From: Tritrichomonas musculus
Taxonomy: Eukaryota; Parabasalia; Tritrichomonadida; Tritrichomonadidae
Length of the DNA: 64,000 nucleotides
Assembly: GCA_039105265.1 (NCBI GenBank)
Contig: JAPFFF010000003.1
Coordinates: forward strand, 6,696,001-6,760,000
Reading direction: 5' to 3'
Below, in pieces: positions 19,601 through 28,962 of the stretch. Positions within the stretch are counted from its first letter, which is position 1, and every line of letters starts with the position of its first letter. The position numbers and the translations under genes are program-made. Under the pieces are notes generated by a model. The model did no database searches. It saw only the letters and a list, made by a program, of their open reading frames with translations, and had not been told where the DNA came from.

Positions 19601-20632
19601 ACTAAGATGACGGTTGCTGAAGCAAGAAAACAACAGAAACAAAGCAAAGATAGTGGAAATGCTGATCGTGGCGGATCCCCTTCAAATAAGTCAGCCAATA
19701 GTCAAGCTCCAATTTTAGATAAAAACAAGATGAAAGAACTTTTCCAGATGAAACGTGAAGGTATAAGACAAAATCATGAAAAAATTAAAGCAGCACAAGA
19801 AGGATCTAGAGATCCTTCACTTCTTGCACCTGCTTCAAATTCATCATCATCATCATCTTCCAAATCTTCTTCACGTTCTCCACTTGGAAGACTTTTGACA
19901 TCAAATGTAAGTGGAAAAGCATCAAATAATACAAATGGCAGCAGTGGCAGCGTTAGAAAACAATCATTGAAGCCTGAAATGGCTAATGCTACTTTCGCTG
20001 AAAAAGTTCCTGATTCAAAAAGTGAAAATACTAGCAAAGATAAAAGTAATAGTCTTAGGAAAAAGAAAAAATCATCTTCGAAAGAAAAAACTTTTAATGA
20101 TAATGGTGGAACTTCACCTAAACTTGATTTATCTCAAGCTTTGAATTCAAAATCAACAGGAGAATTTTTGAAATCCAGATCTCTTGTACTTGATAACATC
20201 GCTAATGAAGATGAAAATCAAATTGAAAACATGAATGAAAGTCTTGATGTTCTTAAAGAGAAAGCTGATATTATTAATGCTGCTTTAGATATCAAAGATG
20301 AAGATCTTGTTGATAAAGACGATGATAATGACAATGGTAACGAAAACAATGCAAATAATGACATGAATAATGGAGTTGACTATTATCTTAAGAATAGAGG
20401 TGTAAACCTTCCTGCTATTAGCGATAAAGATTCAATTTCTTATCGAGCTGAAGCTATCAGAGCTTTCCTTGAAAAGAAAATAGGTATTGAAAAGGTTATT
20501 GCTTTGAAGAAGGCAGCACTTAATGAAAATGGCCATGGTGATGAAGAAGGAGATAATATATTTAAAGATTTGGAACAAGGTGTTGTTGCATTAGCTCGTT
20601 ATTTATTCATGCTTGATGAGACATTTGAGTGA
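16625..20632 (+). CDS. NIMA-related (NEK) kinase with long repetitive tail
   Basis: A 1335-aa NEK-family Ser/Thr kinase, a group tied to mitosis, flagella and basal bodies. The N-terminal kinase domain is at about 4-260: GQGGYG 11-16, Lys33, HRDLKGQNIFL 126-136, DFG 146-148 and IGTPFYLSPE 164-173. The tail is highly charged, Asn/Gln-rich and mostly coiled coil or disordered. It has NEK1/NEK5-like motifs of the form R-x-Y-M-R-x(2)-R-x(3)-EN-KAR, about five copies including RNAYMREERHRRRENKAR. Three of these sit in long tandem units (bases 18694-19360). A Ser stretch lies near residues 1070-1085, and a conserved-looking helical C-terminus follows (about 1255-1335). The tail is unusually long even for NEK1-type enzymes. 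The start is the first ATG. Confidence 0.92.
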   Translation: MNKYEIVKTLGQGGYGKANLVRRKTDKKLFVEKEVRLTSLGPKDREGAIQEAKLLASLKHPYIVEYEESFQERGNLYIIMGYADGGDLAKKIESRGNRLFTEDEILHDFIEVALAIKYIHDRKICHRDLKGQNIFLTKDGTIKLGDFGISKILEHTFQACRTQIGTPFYLSPEICQGRNYNTKTDIWSLGCILYELCTLKHAFNAPNMKQLMMNIIQARYTPVPSQYSQDLRSLVDRMLTKEPEKRPTINQILNTPYIKKQLSNFLEKTLLEYEMGHTRLHDRKPFAPPTIIVSKDPQPSKPSQPPRDRGGTYDKYNDDYKEQKRNYEMQQKQLQMKEAALKKREAELAARERALNNNRDNNYNRGGNPSGEDDARARQFYEGKRAMLENKARMQQEMSGNNMRYALQNQFPKGKRNDDYSYSYSYSDDEDTGYKSNKKGYNKPQNQSNYEQQARENYFEQLRMVRANRERMKREELQGSEMQRALMDAQVDNDDKNRKNNRNDNNNYQDKRKGGNDNFEAINAYMRQQRHEAAENKRRLEEAERGSAAKAALAQPDERTGRTKHQTIKRKNFNEKTGKYDYDYYSDYYSDYSDTPPRPQQQQQKPKSPPPPQQQPPSKQKPKDDIEARNEYMRQLRHEREANRIRALEAEKKAKEEEDRKKRGAAQPSPAPSAPNPSKQPNAQNNDYESDNEPPPQKEKKVELSQAERNAYMREERHRRRENKARIEAMGRINMDQLIAEAEAEQRANPRLDDSVNVDNNNNKEPEIEDNEPPPQKEKKVELTQAERNAYMREERHRRRENKARIEAMGRINMDQLIAEAEAEQRANPKLDEPKSNNEQNRNNNHPSSPPEVEDNEPPPQKEKKVELTQAERNAYMREERHKRRENKARIEAMGKIDMDQLIAQAEAEQRANPQSVVSQENSTKQQKTEKTEKPTNNQKEDVKKPESASKQPKKSPRLLGDDVKEAIKSGRFKTTADQKSTTGNSAKNDNSTKMTVAEARKQQKQSKDSGNADRGGSPSNKSANSQAPILDKNKMKELFQMKREGIRQNHEKIKAAQEGSRDPSLLAPASNSSSSSSSKSSSRSPLGRLLTSNVSGKASNNTNGSSGSVRKQSLKPEMANATFAEKVPDSKSENTSKDKSNSLRKKKKSSSKEKTFNDNGGTSPKLDLSQALNSKSTGEFLKSRSLVLDNIANEDENQIENMNESLDVLKEKADIINAALDIKDEDLVDKDDDNDNGNENNANNDMNNGVDYYLKNRGVNLPAISDKDSISYRAEAIRAFLEKKIGIEKVIALKKAALNENGHGDEEGDNIFKDLEQGVVALARYLFMLDETFE
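18694..19360 (+). repeat. Three tandem intragenic repeats in the NEK tail
   Basis: Each unit opens DNEPPPQKEKKVEL, continues QAERNAYMREERH and ends AEAEAEQRANP. Units begin at about 18694, 18932 and 19186 (spacing about 237-254 bp, varying in the Asn-rich linkers). Units 2 and 3 are nearly identical at nucleotide level, which points to recent expansion. Confidence 0.9.
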
Positions 20633-20826
20633 ATCTGCGGTTAAATTATGATATCATTATTTATATGTTTGATTAAATAATATTATAAATTTGATATTTT
20701 TTTTATGCATTTTTTGCTTTTAAAAGCTATAATTATAACTTAAAAATAAAACATATAAATATAAATAACCATATAATATTATAATTTAATTCTATTATAT
20801 CTAATTATAAAAAAAAATAAAATATT

Positions 20827-22713
20827 TCAAACAAAACTTTTGTACAAAGGTGGAAGAATTGGTTGTGGTTTAACTTTTTGAGCCACTTTCCTTGGAGGCG
20901 GTGATACTATGTAACTAGGAAATGGTAAAAATCTTTTTGAAACGTTTTTTGTTGATTTGTCAATCATCATTTTGACAGAGGCCCCAATTGGCGTAGAAGG
21001 GTCAATAGGAAGGATCAATTCCCAACCACCAAAGTAAGGTTCATCATCGTTATAATCATCATCATCATTATTAGATTCATTACAATTACTTTTTACTTCA
21101 GGTTCCATAGTTTTCTTTATATCGTTTGTAGTTTTGTGTTTTGCTAGCTTTTTCTGTTTATCATCTTCATTTATTTCAAAGTAAGAGGAAGAAGTTAGAT
21201 TAAGATTGGAAGCTGAGGTAGAATTTGAAGCCGAATTTAGATTTAAATTTGAAGATGAATTTAATTTAATATTTGATGATGTTGAACTCAATTTTATATT
21301 AGAAGACGATTTTGATGCCAAAGTACTAGATTCAGTAATTGTAGATTTTGATGATTTTATGGTCGAACTAAGCTGGATTTGAGCTCTTATCGAAGATCTT
21401 GCTGAATGAGGTGAATGAGGCGAGTGAGGAGAATGCGGAGTATGAGGAGAGTGTGGTGTGCTTGATGGAGGCGGTAAATGAACATGAATTTGATTTGATG
21501 CATTTCTTTTAGGCGTTTCAATCAGATTTGGCGATGATAAATTTGAATTATTACTTGGTTTCTCTTTTGATGATATCGGAGAAGAAGGAGTCGACTTAGA
21601 GACATGTGAGTGTGAGTTTGCATTATGATATGAATAATAATCAGAAGATGAAGTAACCAACTTCAACATATCAAGGATTAATCTTGACTTCAGTTCTTCT
21701 TCTATATCAAACGTAACACAAAGCGAAGGTCGATCATTAAGTTCAAGAACGACCGGATCCAAATGACGATTAAGCATAATGTCAATTCCAAAAAGATGGA
21801 AGTATTTGTGAAGAGAATCAACTGGTGGCCCTGGCAAGTCTTCAGACTTGAAGAATCTGTATTTAACTGGCCTATCTGTATTATGATTTGCTATTGATTT
21901 CAAAATTTCATGATACTGAGCAACAAAAGTCAACATAACAACATGCTTGATTTTTTTCCAAATATCTTTCCCTTTTTCTGGTTCAAGTCGTTCAATATTG
22001 CTGATAATTGAAGAAGAAAGTTGTAAAATACTACTGTCATTATTTTGATTATCAACATTTACAGATGTATTTGTAAGATGTGAAAACTTGTCGTCTATAT
22101 TGAGTGAGTTGGGCTTCACATAAAGGCGTGAACAAAAACGCGCCAAACCTTCTTTATACATATATACCGTGTATGGAGCGAGATTTGAAACAAGTACATA
22201 TAAACGAAAATCAAATTTATATCCTCCAAATAAATAAGGTTCTACATAGCGTTGAATGACCGCTTGCTGTGATACTGCAGCAACATCATAAACATTTTGA
22301 ACGAGACGTATTCCATTTCCTCCACATCCATTTTTTGGTTTTAATATCCATGTTATCGTACGATTTTTCTTTCCGGTTAGTTTCAAATGCTCATTTTGAA
22401 ATTCAGTATATTGAATAGGAAGGAGAAATGTCGTTGGATAAAAATTAAAAAACGAATCAAAAAGGATTTTCATGTGATTTAATGTTTGAAAAAAATTGCT
22501 CTTTAGGCAAAGGATATTCATTCCAGGAATTTTGTTGATTCTCTGATAAGGTAAAAGAGAGTAGTAATCTTCTTTAGGAACAATTCCATCATACCATACA
22601 ATTAGCGCTTCGTTATCACCTTTGGACTTTTCCCATGAAAACTTACTAAGAGCATGATTAACAACAGGATATTTGACGTTTTCGATGTCAATCTTCTTCT
22701 TTCGTTCATTCAT
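20827..22713 (-). CDS. Tubulin-tyrosine-ligase-like (TTLL) enzyme
   Basis: A 628-aa ATP-grasp enzyme of the TTLL family, which adds amino acids (usually Glu, Gly or Tyr) to tubulin tails. The TTL domain fills about 35-355: ATP-grasp WILKPKNGCGGNGIRLV 122-138, YVEPYLFGGYKFDFRLYVLV 156-175, YKEGLARFCSRLY 186-198, HLTNTSVN 212-219 and the metal-binding end FGIDIML...VVLELNDRPSL 308-331. The KFDFR and HLTNTSVN motifs are typical of polyglutamylases. LELNDRPSL replaces the commoner LEVNxxPSL. The C-terminal ~270 residues are Ser-rich, with repeated PHSPHSPH and SSNLNLNS-like strings, and look disordered. It converges with the NEK gene (194-bp gap). In a flagellate it would act on axonemal or axostyle microtubules. 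Glutamylase specificity is inferred. Confidence 0.9.
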   Translation of the reverse strand: MNERKKKIDIENVKYPVVNHALSKFSWEKSKGDNEALIVWYDGIVPKEDYYSLLPYQRINKIPGMNILCLKSNFFQTLNHMKILFDSFFNFYPTTFLLPIQYTEFQNEHLKLTGKKNRTITWILKPKNGCGGNGIRLVQNVYDVAAVSQQAVIQRYVEPYLFGGYKFDFRLYVLVSNLAPYTVYMYKEGLARFCSRLYVKPNSLNIDDKFSHLTNTSVNVDNQNNDSSILQLSSSIISNIERLEPEKGKDIWKKIKHVVMLTFVAQYHEILKSIANHNTDRPVKYRFFKSEDLPGPPVDSLHKYFHLFGIDIMLNRHLDPVVLELNDRPSLCVTFDIEEELKSRLILDMLKLVTSSSDYYSYHNANSHSHVSKSTPSSPISSKEKPSNNSNLSSPNLIETPKRNASNQIHVHLPPPSSTPHSPHTPHSPHSPHSPHSARSSIRAQIQLSSTIKSSKSTITESSTLASKSSSNIKLSSTSSNIKLNSSSNLNLNSASNSTSASNLNLTSSSYFEINEDDKQKKLAKHKTTNDIKKTMEPEVKSNCNESNNDDDDYNDDEPYFGGWELILPIDPSTPIGASVKMMIDKSTKNVSKRFLPFPSYIVSPPPRKVAQKVKPQPILPPLYKSFV

Positions 22714-23099
22714 GAGAATAAAATTTCTCTATTCAATTTTTTTTTTAAAAAAACAGAATTTTCTTCAGAAAATTTAAGTACGATATTTTTTGAGATCAGA
22801 GTTTAAGATTTCTAGAAAATATCGTACAAATTCAGCTAAAATGTTTAGCTCAATAAAATTTACAAGATTTTTTAATAAATGGTAATTTTTTAGTATAAAA
22901 TATTAATAAATTGATTCCAAATAAGTAAACCTAATAAATATTTAAACACATAAATCATAAATAGTATGACAAAGATCAATATAACATGCTATTCTTGCTT
23001 GAAAAATCAAATCCCGAAGAATATTATTTATATATAATAATACAAAAAGACATGATATTTAAAATGCTGAAATGATTATTCTAAATGCTCACCCAAAAT
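22714..23099. other. AT-rich spacer upstream of the TTLL gene
   Basis: 5' flank of the minus-strand TTLL gene. It shows no motif that can be supported. Confidence 0.45.
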
Positions 23100-23970
23100 A
23101 TATAATAAAAACTATAATTGATGATTTTCTTGTTTGGCGTGATTTGTGGAGGATCAATATCAGCAAAGACAACTGATGTGAAACTTCCTGAGATGCAGAA
23201 TTCGACTAACATCTCCTCTGGTTGGCAACACATCCTTCTTATTTCCACTTTTTACCATGAATTCGCCATTTCCAGCACATTGTTGATAAAATATTTCTAA
23301 TCAGTAAATCAGTATTTTAGGCGGAGACATCAAAGATGAGACACTGAATGAGTGATTCAATAAAATTGATTTTTTCGATTTTTTTTTTTTTTTATGAAAT
23401 TTAGCATTCCACCATCTAATGTCCTCAGTAATTCATTGGACAAATGTTTACAATCTTTTAAATTACCTTAAAAATGGTATTTTTCGTCGTTGATTTCACT
23501 GAAAATGACTTTTTTACTTTTTTTAGTGAATATCAGAAGATTATCTCACTCTCACCATAAACAATGTCTGCAATTTTTATAGATCGAAACATTCAAGCTC
23601 TGAAGTTTGCAACTTAAAAATGGAGTCCATAATGATGATTACTGCGTCTTCTCTGTCAAATGACCAAATTCTGGTGACAATTTACCAAAATTAAGAAAAA
23701 ATGCTTTAAATAAAAATAAACAAGAACAAGATGAGAAAGGTTACTACTGGTGTAACATGACACCTGATATAGTGTGTATTCATCACCAGCAATAGATGAA
23801 ATGAACTTGAATGGTTATCCTTTTTTGTTTGAAGGATTAATTATGGTTTCGTTTTTCTATACATCTTTTGATAATGCTGAGCTAATATGCGTTTTTTGGC
23901 TAATATCAACAGCAAAATTATCAAAACTTTAATTAATCCAAACTGTATGAAATCATGACAATTTTCAAGA
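23100..23970 (-). pseudogene. Decayed RCC1-repeat-like gene remnants
   Basis: This stretch is less AT-rich than ordinary spacers here and carries coding-like islands broken by many stops. On the minus strand, PFKFISSIAGDEYTLYQV (around 23760-23815), SPEFGHLTEKTQ (around 23660-23700) and VEFCISGSFTSVVFAD (around 23150-23212) resemble RCC1 beta-propeller repeats. A plus-strand frame (23118-23300) also reads RCC1-like (ISSGWQHILLIS), so the strand is not certain. I take it as an old RCC1-type gene copy of the trichomonad expansion. Weak evidence. Confidence 0.35.
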
Positions 23971-24197
23971 CCTGATTGACCAGAAAACTGGATATTTTTC
24001 ATCTATATTATTTCAATCAAATAGTAGTAAATGCAATTATGAAATAATTTTATGATTTGATGAAGTTTAATATTAAGATATTTGAAATATTACATTTAAA
24101 ATAAATCTATAAAATATTGAGAAGATAACAATACAAATTATTGAAAGAAAAGAATTGAAAATTTTATAAAAAAACAAAACAAAACAAATCAAAAAAC
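23971..24197. other. 5' flank of the first GH110 gene
   Basis: The last ~60 bases before the ATG (from about 24138) are nearly identical to the flank of the second copy, including a run of AAAAC repeats. The duplicated unit therefore includes promoter-proximal DNA. Confidence 0.6.
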
Positions 24198-26426
24198 ATG
24201 TTTTATCTTTTTATTTCATTCATTTTATCAGGGACACCAGTTGTATCAGATAATGATATTTTAATGACTAAACAAACATATGGAGGATGCCATCGAGATC
24301 TTTCAGTTGATGGTAATCCTTTAAAGATCAACGGCGTCACATATTCCAGTGGTATTGGTACACATGCTACATCAATGATTCCAATTACAATTCCAAATAA
24401 AGCGAAATCATTAAAAGGTTTATGTGGTGTTGACGACGAAGTTTCAGGTAGTAGTGGAAGTCGTTCGTCAGTTATTTTTCGAATATTAACAGGCTCAGAA
24501 GTTTTATGGTCGTCAGATATTATGCATGATGGTGAATCGGCAGTATTTTTTGAAGTTTCAATTCCAGAAGGCAGCAACAAACTTTATTTATTAACAGACG
24601 AATATGATACTAATGCTAATGATCATGCGGATTGGGTTAATCTTGAATGGAATTATTATTCACCGAGTGAACTTTATTCAAGTAGAGTTTTACCAGAAAG
24701 ACAACAAAAACAACCAACACAAACACTAACACCTAATACATTTGAAGATCAAGGTCCTAAACTTCGTCGAATGATAAGTATAGCTCGAAGCAACCCAGGT
24801 TCAACTATTTTCTTAGAGAAAGGAGAATATCATTTTTATTCTAGTGGATCATTAAAGATGTCATTTCATACATCTAATCATGATCAACCGACATTTCAAC
24901 CTATTGCCATTCCACTTGTTGATCTTACAAACATTACTTTAGATTGTAATGGTTCTACGTTTTATTTCCACAATCTTCTAGAACCGATTCTTATTCTTGA
25001 CTCCACTAATGTTACTATTAAAAATCTTCACATTGATTATTGGCGACCTCTTTTCAACGAAGGTACCATTGTTTCAGCAGATTATTTTTCTACTACAATT
25101 CAGATCAACAAAACATTATATCCATATCGTGTTGAAAATTCTAAACTCATATTTGAGAACGAAGGCTTTGAAACAAGTCTGATATTTTTCATTATTTTTG
25201 ATAAAGATACGAAAAGAATCCTCAATGGGACAGCTGATGTATATTTCAAAGGTTCAGTTACAGAAAACAGCGATGGAACAATCACGCTTACTCAAAATAT
25301 TCGCGATTTAGGTGCCAAGCCCGGAGATGCTCTTTGCCTCAGATCATATGATAAACCATACCCAGGAATTGTCGTTTACAGAGCAACTAATACGACTCTT
25401 AATAACGTTCAAGTTCATTCAGCAGAAGGGATGGCACTTCTTGCTCAAAGATCAGAAAACATTCATTTGATCAACTCTGGTGTTACATATGCTGAAGGAC
25501 GTTATACGACAACATCAGCTGATTCATCTCACTTCTCAAACTGTAAAGGCGATATTGTTGTTGAAAATTGCATATTTGAGGGAATGATGGATGATTCAAT
25601 TAATGTTCACTCAACTTCATTACGAATTACAGAAATTGTCAATAATTCATGCATTAAACTCCAATATGTTCATGGTCAATCTGTTGGGTTTGAAACTTTC
25701 TTACCAGGTGAACAAGTTCAATTTATTAGGTCAACGACACTTGAAAATGACGAAATTCGAAAAGTAACCAATGTTATTAAAATAACAACCACAGAACTTT
25801 ATTTATCGATTGAAGGTAAAATTCCAAGTACTATCAAAGTTGGAGACTCAGTTGAGAATGGCAATTACTATGCACGTGTTATCTTTCGAAACAACACTAT
25901 TCGAAACAATCGTGCACGTGGATGTTTATTCACCACTCCTAAAGATGTTCTTGTAGAAAATAACTTCTTTGATTATGTGGCAGGATCTGCTATACTCCTT
26001 GCTGGAGATGCAGCTAATTGGTATGAATCAGGCAGCAATAGAAATGTTATCATTCGAAACAACAGATTCCTCAATGTATTAACATCAACATACCAGTTTA
26101 CAAATGCAATCTTTTCGTTCTATCCAACAATTGGTGATATTAAGAAGCAAACAAAATTTTATCATTCAAATGTTAAAATTGAAGGAAATCAAATAGATAC
26201 ATTTGATGTTCCTCTTTTATTTGGAATTTCATCAGAAAATGTTGAATTTATCAACAATAAAATTAATTACAATTCTGACTTTCCTGCATGGAAAGAAAAG
26301 TTATTCCAATTTAATAAAGTAAAGAATATAACAATTGAAGGCAACATTGTTACACCACCTAGGACATTCACAATTGATGATGTTTCACTTGAAAATACAG
26401 ATGATTCCGAAATTCATATCAAATGA
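24198..26426 (+). CDS. Secreted NPCBM-GH110 protein (alpha-1,3-galactosidase-like), copy A
   Basis: A 742-aa predicted secreted glycoside hydrolase. A short hydrophobic leader (2-12) suggests a signal peptide. Residues about 15-152 match the NPCBM carbohydrate-binding fold: GVTYSSGIGTHA, CGVDDEV, then HADWVNLEW. Residues about 185-735 form a right-handed parallel beta-helix resembling family GH110, with SNHDQ at 227-231, NITLDCNGSTFYFH 245-258, HFSNCKG 445-451 and MMDDSINVHS 463-472. The paired Asp465-Asp466 falls where GH110 enzymes carry their proposed catalytic acids. GH110 enzymes remove alpha-1,3-linked galactose from blood-group B or linear alpha-Gal glycans. Many Asn-X-Ser/Thr sites are present. 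GH110 is best known from bacteria, so acquisition by lateral transfer is inferred. No membrane anchor at the C-terminus. Confidence 0.85.
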   Translation: MFYLFISFILSGTPVVSDNDILMTKQTYGGCHRDLSVDGNPLKINGVTYSSGIGTHATSMIPITIPNKAKSLKGLCGVDDEVSGSSGSRSSVIFRILTGSEVLWSSDIMHDGESAVFFEVSIPEGSNKLYLLTDEYDTNANDHADWVNLEWNYYSPSELYSSRVLPERQQKQPTQTLTPNTFEDQGPKLRRMISIARSNPGSTIFLEKGEYHFYSSGSLKMSFHTSNHDQPTFQPIAIPLVDLTNITLDCNGSTFYFHNLLEPILILDSTNVTIKNLHIDYWRPLFNEGTIVSADYFSTTIQINKTLYPYRVENSKLIFENEGFETSLIFFIIFDKDTKRILNGTADVYFKGSVTENSDGTITLTQNIRDLGAKPGDALCLRSYDKPYPGIVVYRATNTTLNNVQVHSAEGMALLAQRSENIHLINSGVTYAEGRYTTTSADSSHFSNCKGDIVVENCIFEGMMDDSINVHSTSLRITEIVNNSCIKLQYVHGQSVGFETFLPGEQVQFIRSTTLENDEIRKVTNVIKITTTELYLSIEGKIPSTIKVGDSVENGNYYARVIFRNNTIRNNRARGCLFTTPKDVLVENNFFDYVAGSAILLAGDAANWYESGSNRNVIIRNNRFLNVLTSTYQFTNAIFSFYPTIGDIKKQTKFYHSNVKIEGNQIDTFDVPLLFGISSENVEFINNKINYNSDFPAWKEKLFQFNKVKNITIEGNIVTPPRTFTIDDVSLENTDDSEIHIK

Positions 26427-26733
26427 TTTCTATGATATTATTTATATTTATAAATAATAATAAACAGAATATGTGCATTCATTTCATTTTTTGGGCTGTT
26501 TGCTTGCTTTGGTAAATTATTAAATCATCTTTAATTTTAAAGATCCACTTATTACTATCAATTAATTATACTATTTTCCTTGAATTTAATTAAAACAATT
26601 TTATGATTAGATGAGGACTGAATGAGAAAAATCCAAATAAAATTACCCAACATTGAGAAGAAAACAATAAAATTTATTGAAAGAAAAGAATTGAAAATTT
26701 TATAAAAAAACAAAACAAAACAAATCAAAAAAC
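26427..26733. other. Spacer between the GH110 copies
   Basis: 307 bp. The first ~250 bp are unique AT-rich DNA. The last ~80 bp (from about 26654) are homologous to the flank of copy A. It probably serves as both terminator and promoter. Confidence 0.5.
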
Positions 26734-28962
26734 ATGTTTTATCTTTTTATTTCATTCATTTTATCAGGGACACCAGTTGTATCAGATAATGATATTTTAA
26801 TGACTAAACAAACATATGGAGGATGTCATCGAGATCTTTCAGTTGATGGTAATCCTTTAAAGATCAACGGCGTCACATATTCCAGTGGTATTGGTACACA
26901 TGCTACATCAATGATTCCAATTACAATTCCAAATAAAGCGAAATCATTAAAAGGTTTATGTGGTGTTGACGACGAAGTTTCAGGTAGTAGTGGAAGTCGT
27001 TCGTCAGTTATTTTTCGAATATTAACAGGCTCAGAAGTTCTATGGTCGTCAGATATTATGCATGATGGTGAATCGGCGGTATTTTTTGAAGTTTCGATTC
27101 CAGAAGGCAGCAACAAACTTTATTTATTAACAGACGAATATGATACTAATGCTAATGATCATGCGGATTGGGTTAATCTTGAATGGAATTATTATTCACC
27201 GAGTGAACTTTATTCAAGTAGAGTTTTACCAGAAAGACAACAAAAACAACCAACACAAACACTAACACCTAATACATTTGAAGATCAAGGTCCTAAACTT
27301 CGTCGAATGATAAGTATAGCTCGAAGCAACCCAGGTTCAACTATTTTCTTAGAGAAAGGAGAATATCATTTTTATTCTAGTGGATCATTAAAGATGTCAT
27401 TTCATACATCTAATCATGATCAACCGACATTTCAACCTATTGCCATTCCACTTGTTGATCTTACAAACATTACTTTAGATTGTAATGGTTCTACGTTTTA
27501 TTTCCACAATCTTTTAGAACCGATTCTTATTCTTGACTCCACTAATGTTACTATTAAAAATCTTCACATTGATTATTGGCGACCATATATTACTGAAGCA
27601 ACAGTTGTTTCAGCAGATTATTTTTCTACTACAATTCAGATCAACAAAACATTATATCCATATCGTGTTGAAAATTCTAAATTCATATTTGAAAATGAAG
27701 GTTTTAACCTTAGAGCAGACTCTTTAATGCTATTTGAAAAAGGTAGTAAAAGAATTATAAATAGCACTTCTGATGTTGGATTTTCCGGATCTGTTAAAGA
27801 TAATGAAGATGGAACAGCCACAGTTACAGAAAATCTTATGAAATACGGATTGAAAACAGGTGATGTTATTATTCTCAAGTCAAACAGTAGACCTTATCCA
27901 GGAATTGTGATTTATAGATCAGTCAAAACAATAATAAATAATGTTCAACTTCATTCATCACAAGGTATGGCGCTTATATCTCAACGATCAGATTCAATTT
28001 ATATAATCAACTCAGGCATCACATGCGTTGGTGAACGCTATGCTACATCACAAGCTGATGCAACACACTTTTCAAATTGCAAAGGCGAGATTGTTGTTGA
28101 AAATTGCATATTTGAGGGAATGATGGATGATTCAATTAATGTTCACTCAACTTCATTACGAATTACAGAAATTGTCAATAATTCATGCATTAAACTCCAA
28201 TATGTTCATGGTCAATCTGTTGGGTTTGAAACTTTCTTACCAGGTGAACAAGTTCAATTTATTAGGTCAACGACACTTGAAAATGACGAAATTCGAAAAG
28301 TAACCAATGTTATTAAAATAACAACCACAGAACTTTATTTATCGATTGAAGGTAAAATTCCAAGTACTATCAAAGTTGGAGACTCAGTTGAGAATGGCAA
28401 TTACTATGCACGTGTTATCTTTCGAAACAACACTATTCGAAACAATCGTGCACGTGGATGTTTATTCACCACTCCTAAAGATGTTCTTGTCGAAAATAAC
28501 TTCTTTGACTATACGTCTGGATCAGCGCTTCTACTTGCTGGAGATGCAGCTAATTGGTATGAATCTGGCAGTAGTAGATATGTTATTATCCGTAACAATC
28601 GTATAATCAATGCATTGACATCGAGATATCAATTTACAAACGCGATCTTTTCTTTTTCACCTACAATCAGTGATATCAAAAAACAAACAAAATTCTATCA
28701 TTCTAATATCAAAATTGAAGGAAACCAAATAAATACATTTGATGTTCCTCTTTTATACAGCACTTCGTCAGAAAATGTTGAATTTATCAACAATAAAATT
28801 ATTTATAACTCAGATTTCCCATCATGGGGCAAAAAACCATTCGAGTTTAATAAAGTTAAAAACATTACAATTGGAGGTAACATCGTAACACCTTCAAAAT
28901 CATTCACAATTATTGATGTAACACTTGAAAACACCGACGAATCCGAAATTCATTTTAAATAA
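26734..28962 (+). CDS. Secreted NPCBM-GH110 protein (alpha-1,3-galactosidase-like), copy B
   Basis: Same length (742 aa) and architecture as the copy just upstream: leader, NPCBM, GH110 beta-helix, with MMDDSINVHS at the same place and ADATHFSNCKG in place of ADSSHFSNCKG. It differs from copy A mainly at about 285-292 and 317-450 (for example YITEATV, FNLRADSLMLFEKGSKR) and from 590 to the end. These parts border the presumed active-site groove, so the two enzymes may differ in substrate preference. The reading frame is intact throughout, and the flanks of the conserved blocks show no stops or frameshifts, so both copies look functional. Leader and promoter-proximal DNA are shared, so co-expression is plausible. 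Confidence 0.85.
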   Translation: MFYLFISFILSGTPVVSDNDILMTKQTYGGCHRDLSVDGNPLKINGVTYSSGIGTHATSMIPITIPNKAKSLKGLCGVDDEVSGSSGSRSSVIFRILTGSEVLWSSDIMHDGESAVFFEVSIPEGSNKLYLLTDEYDTNANDHADWVNLEWNYYSPSELYSSRVLPERQQKQPTQTLTPNTFEDQGPKLRRMISIARSNPGSTIFLEKGEYHFYSSGSLKMSFHTSNHDQPTFQPIAIPLVDLTNITLDCNGSTFYFHNLLEPILILDSTNVTIKNLHIDYWRPYITEATVVSADYFSTTIQINKTLYPYRVENSKFIFENEGFNLRADSLMLFEKGSKRIINSTSDVGFSGSVKDNEDGTATVTENLMKYGLKTGDVIILKSNSRPYPGIVIYRSVKTIINNVQLHSSQGMALISQRSDSIYIINSGITCVGERYATSQADATHFSNCKGEIVVENCIFEGMMDDSINVHSTSLRITEIVNNSCIKLQYVHGQSVGFETFLPGEQVQFIRSTTLENDEIRKVTNVIKITTTELYLSIEGKIPSTIKVGDSVENGNYYARVIFRNNTIRNNRARGCLFTTPKDVLVENNFFDYTSGSALLLAGDAANWYESGSSRYVIIRNNRIINALTSRYQFTNAIFSFSPTISDIKKQTKFYHSNIKIEGNQINTFDVPLLYSTSSENVEFINNKIIYNSDFPSWGKKPFEFNKVKNITIGGNIVTPSKSFTIIDVTLENTDESEIHFK

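Larger units (their letters stand above)
24142..28962 (+). repeat. Tandem gene duplication (2536-bp offset)
   Basis: Two complete 742-codon genes lie head to tail, 307 bp apart, with shared upstream ~50 bp. Identity is patchy. The first ~285 codons and codons about 453-588 are almost identical at nucleotide level, while codons about 315-450 and 590-742 differ in many residues. This is the pattern left by repeated gene conversion between older duplicates. Confidence 0.93.
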
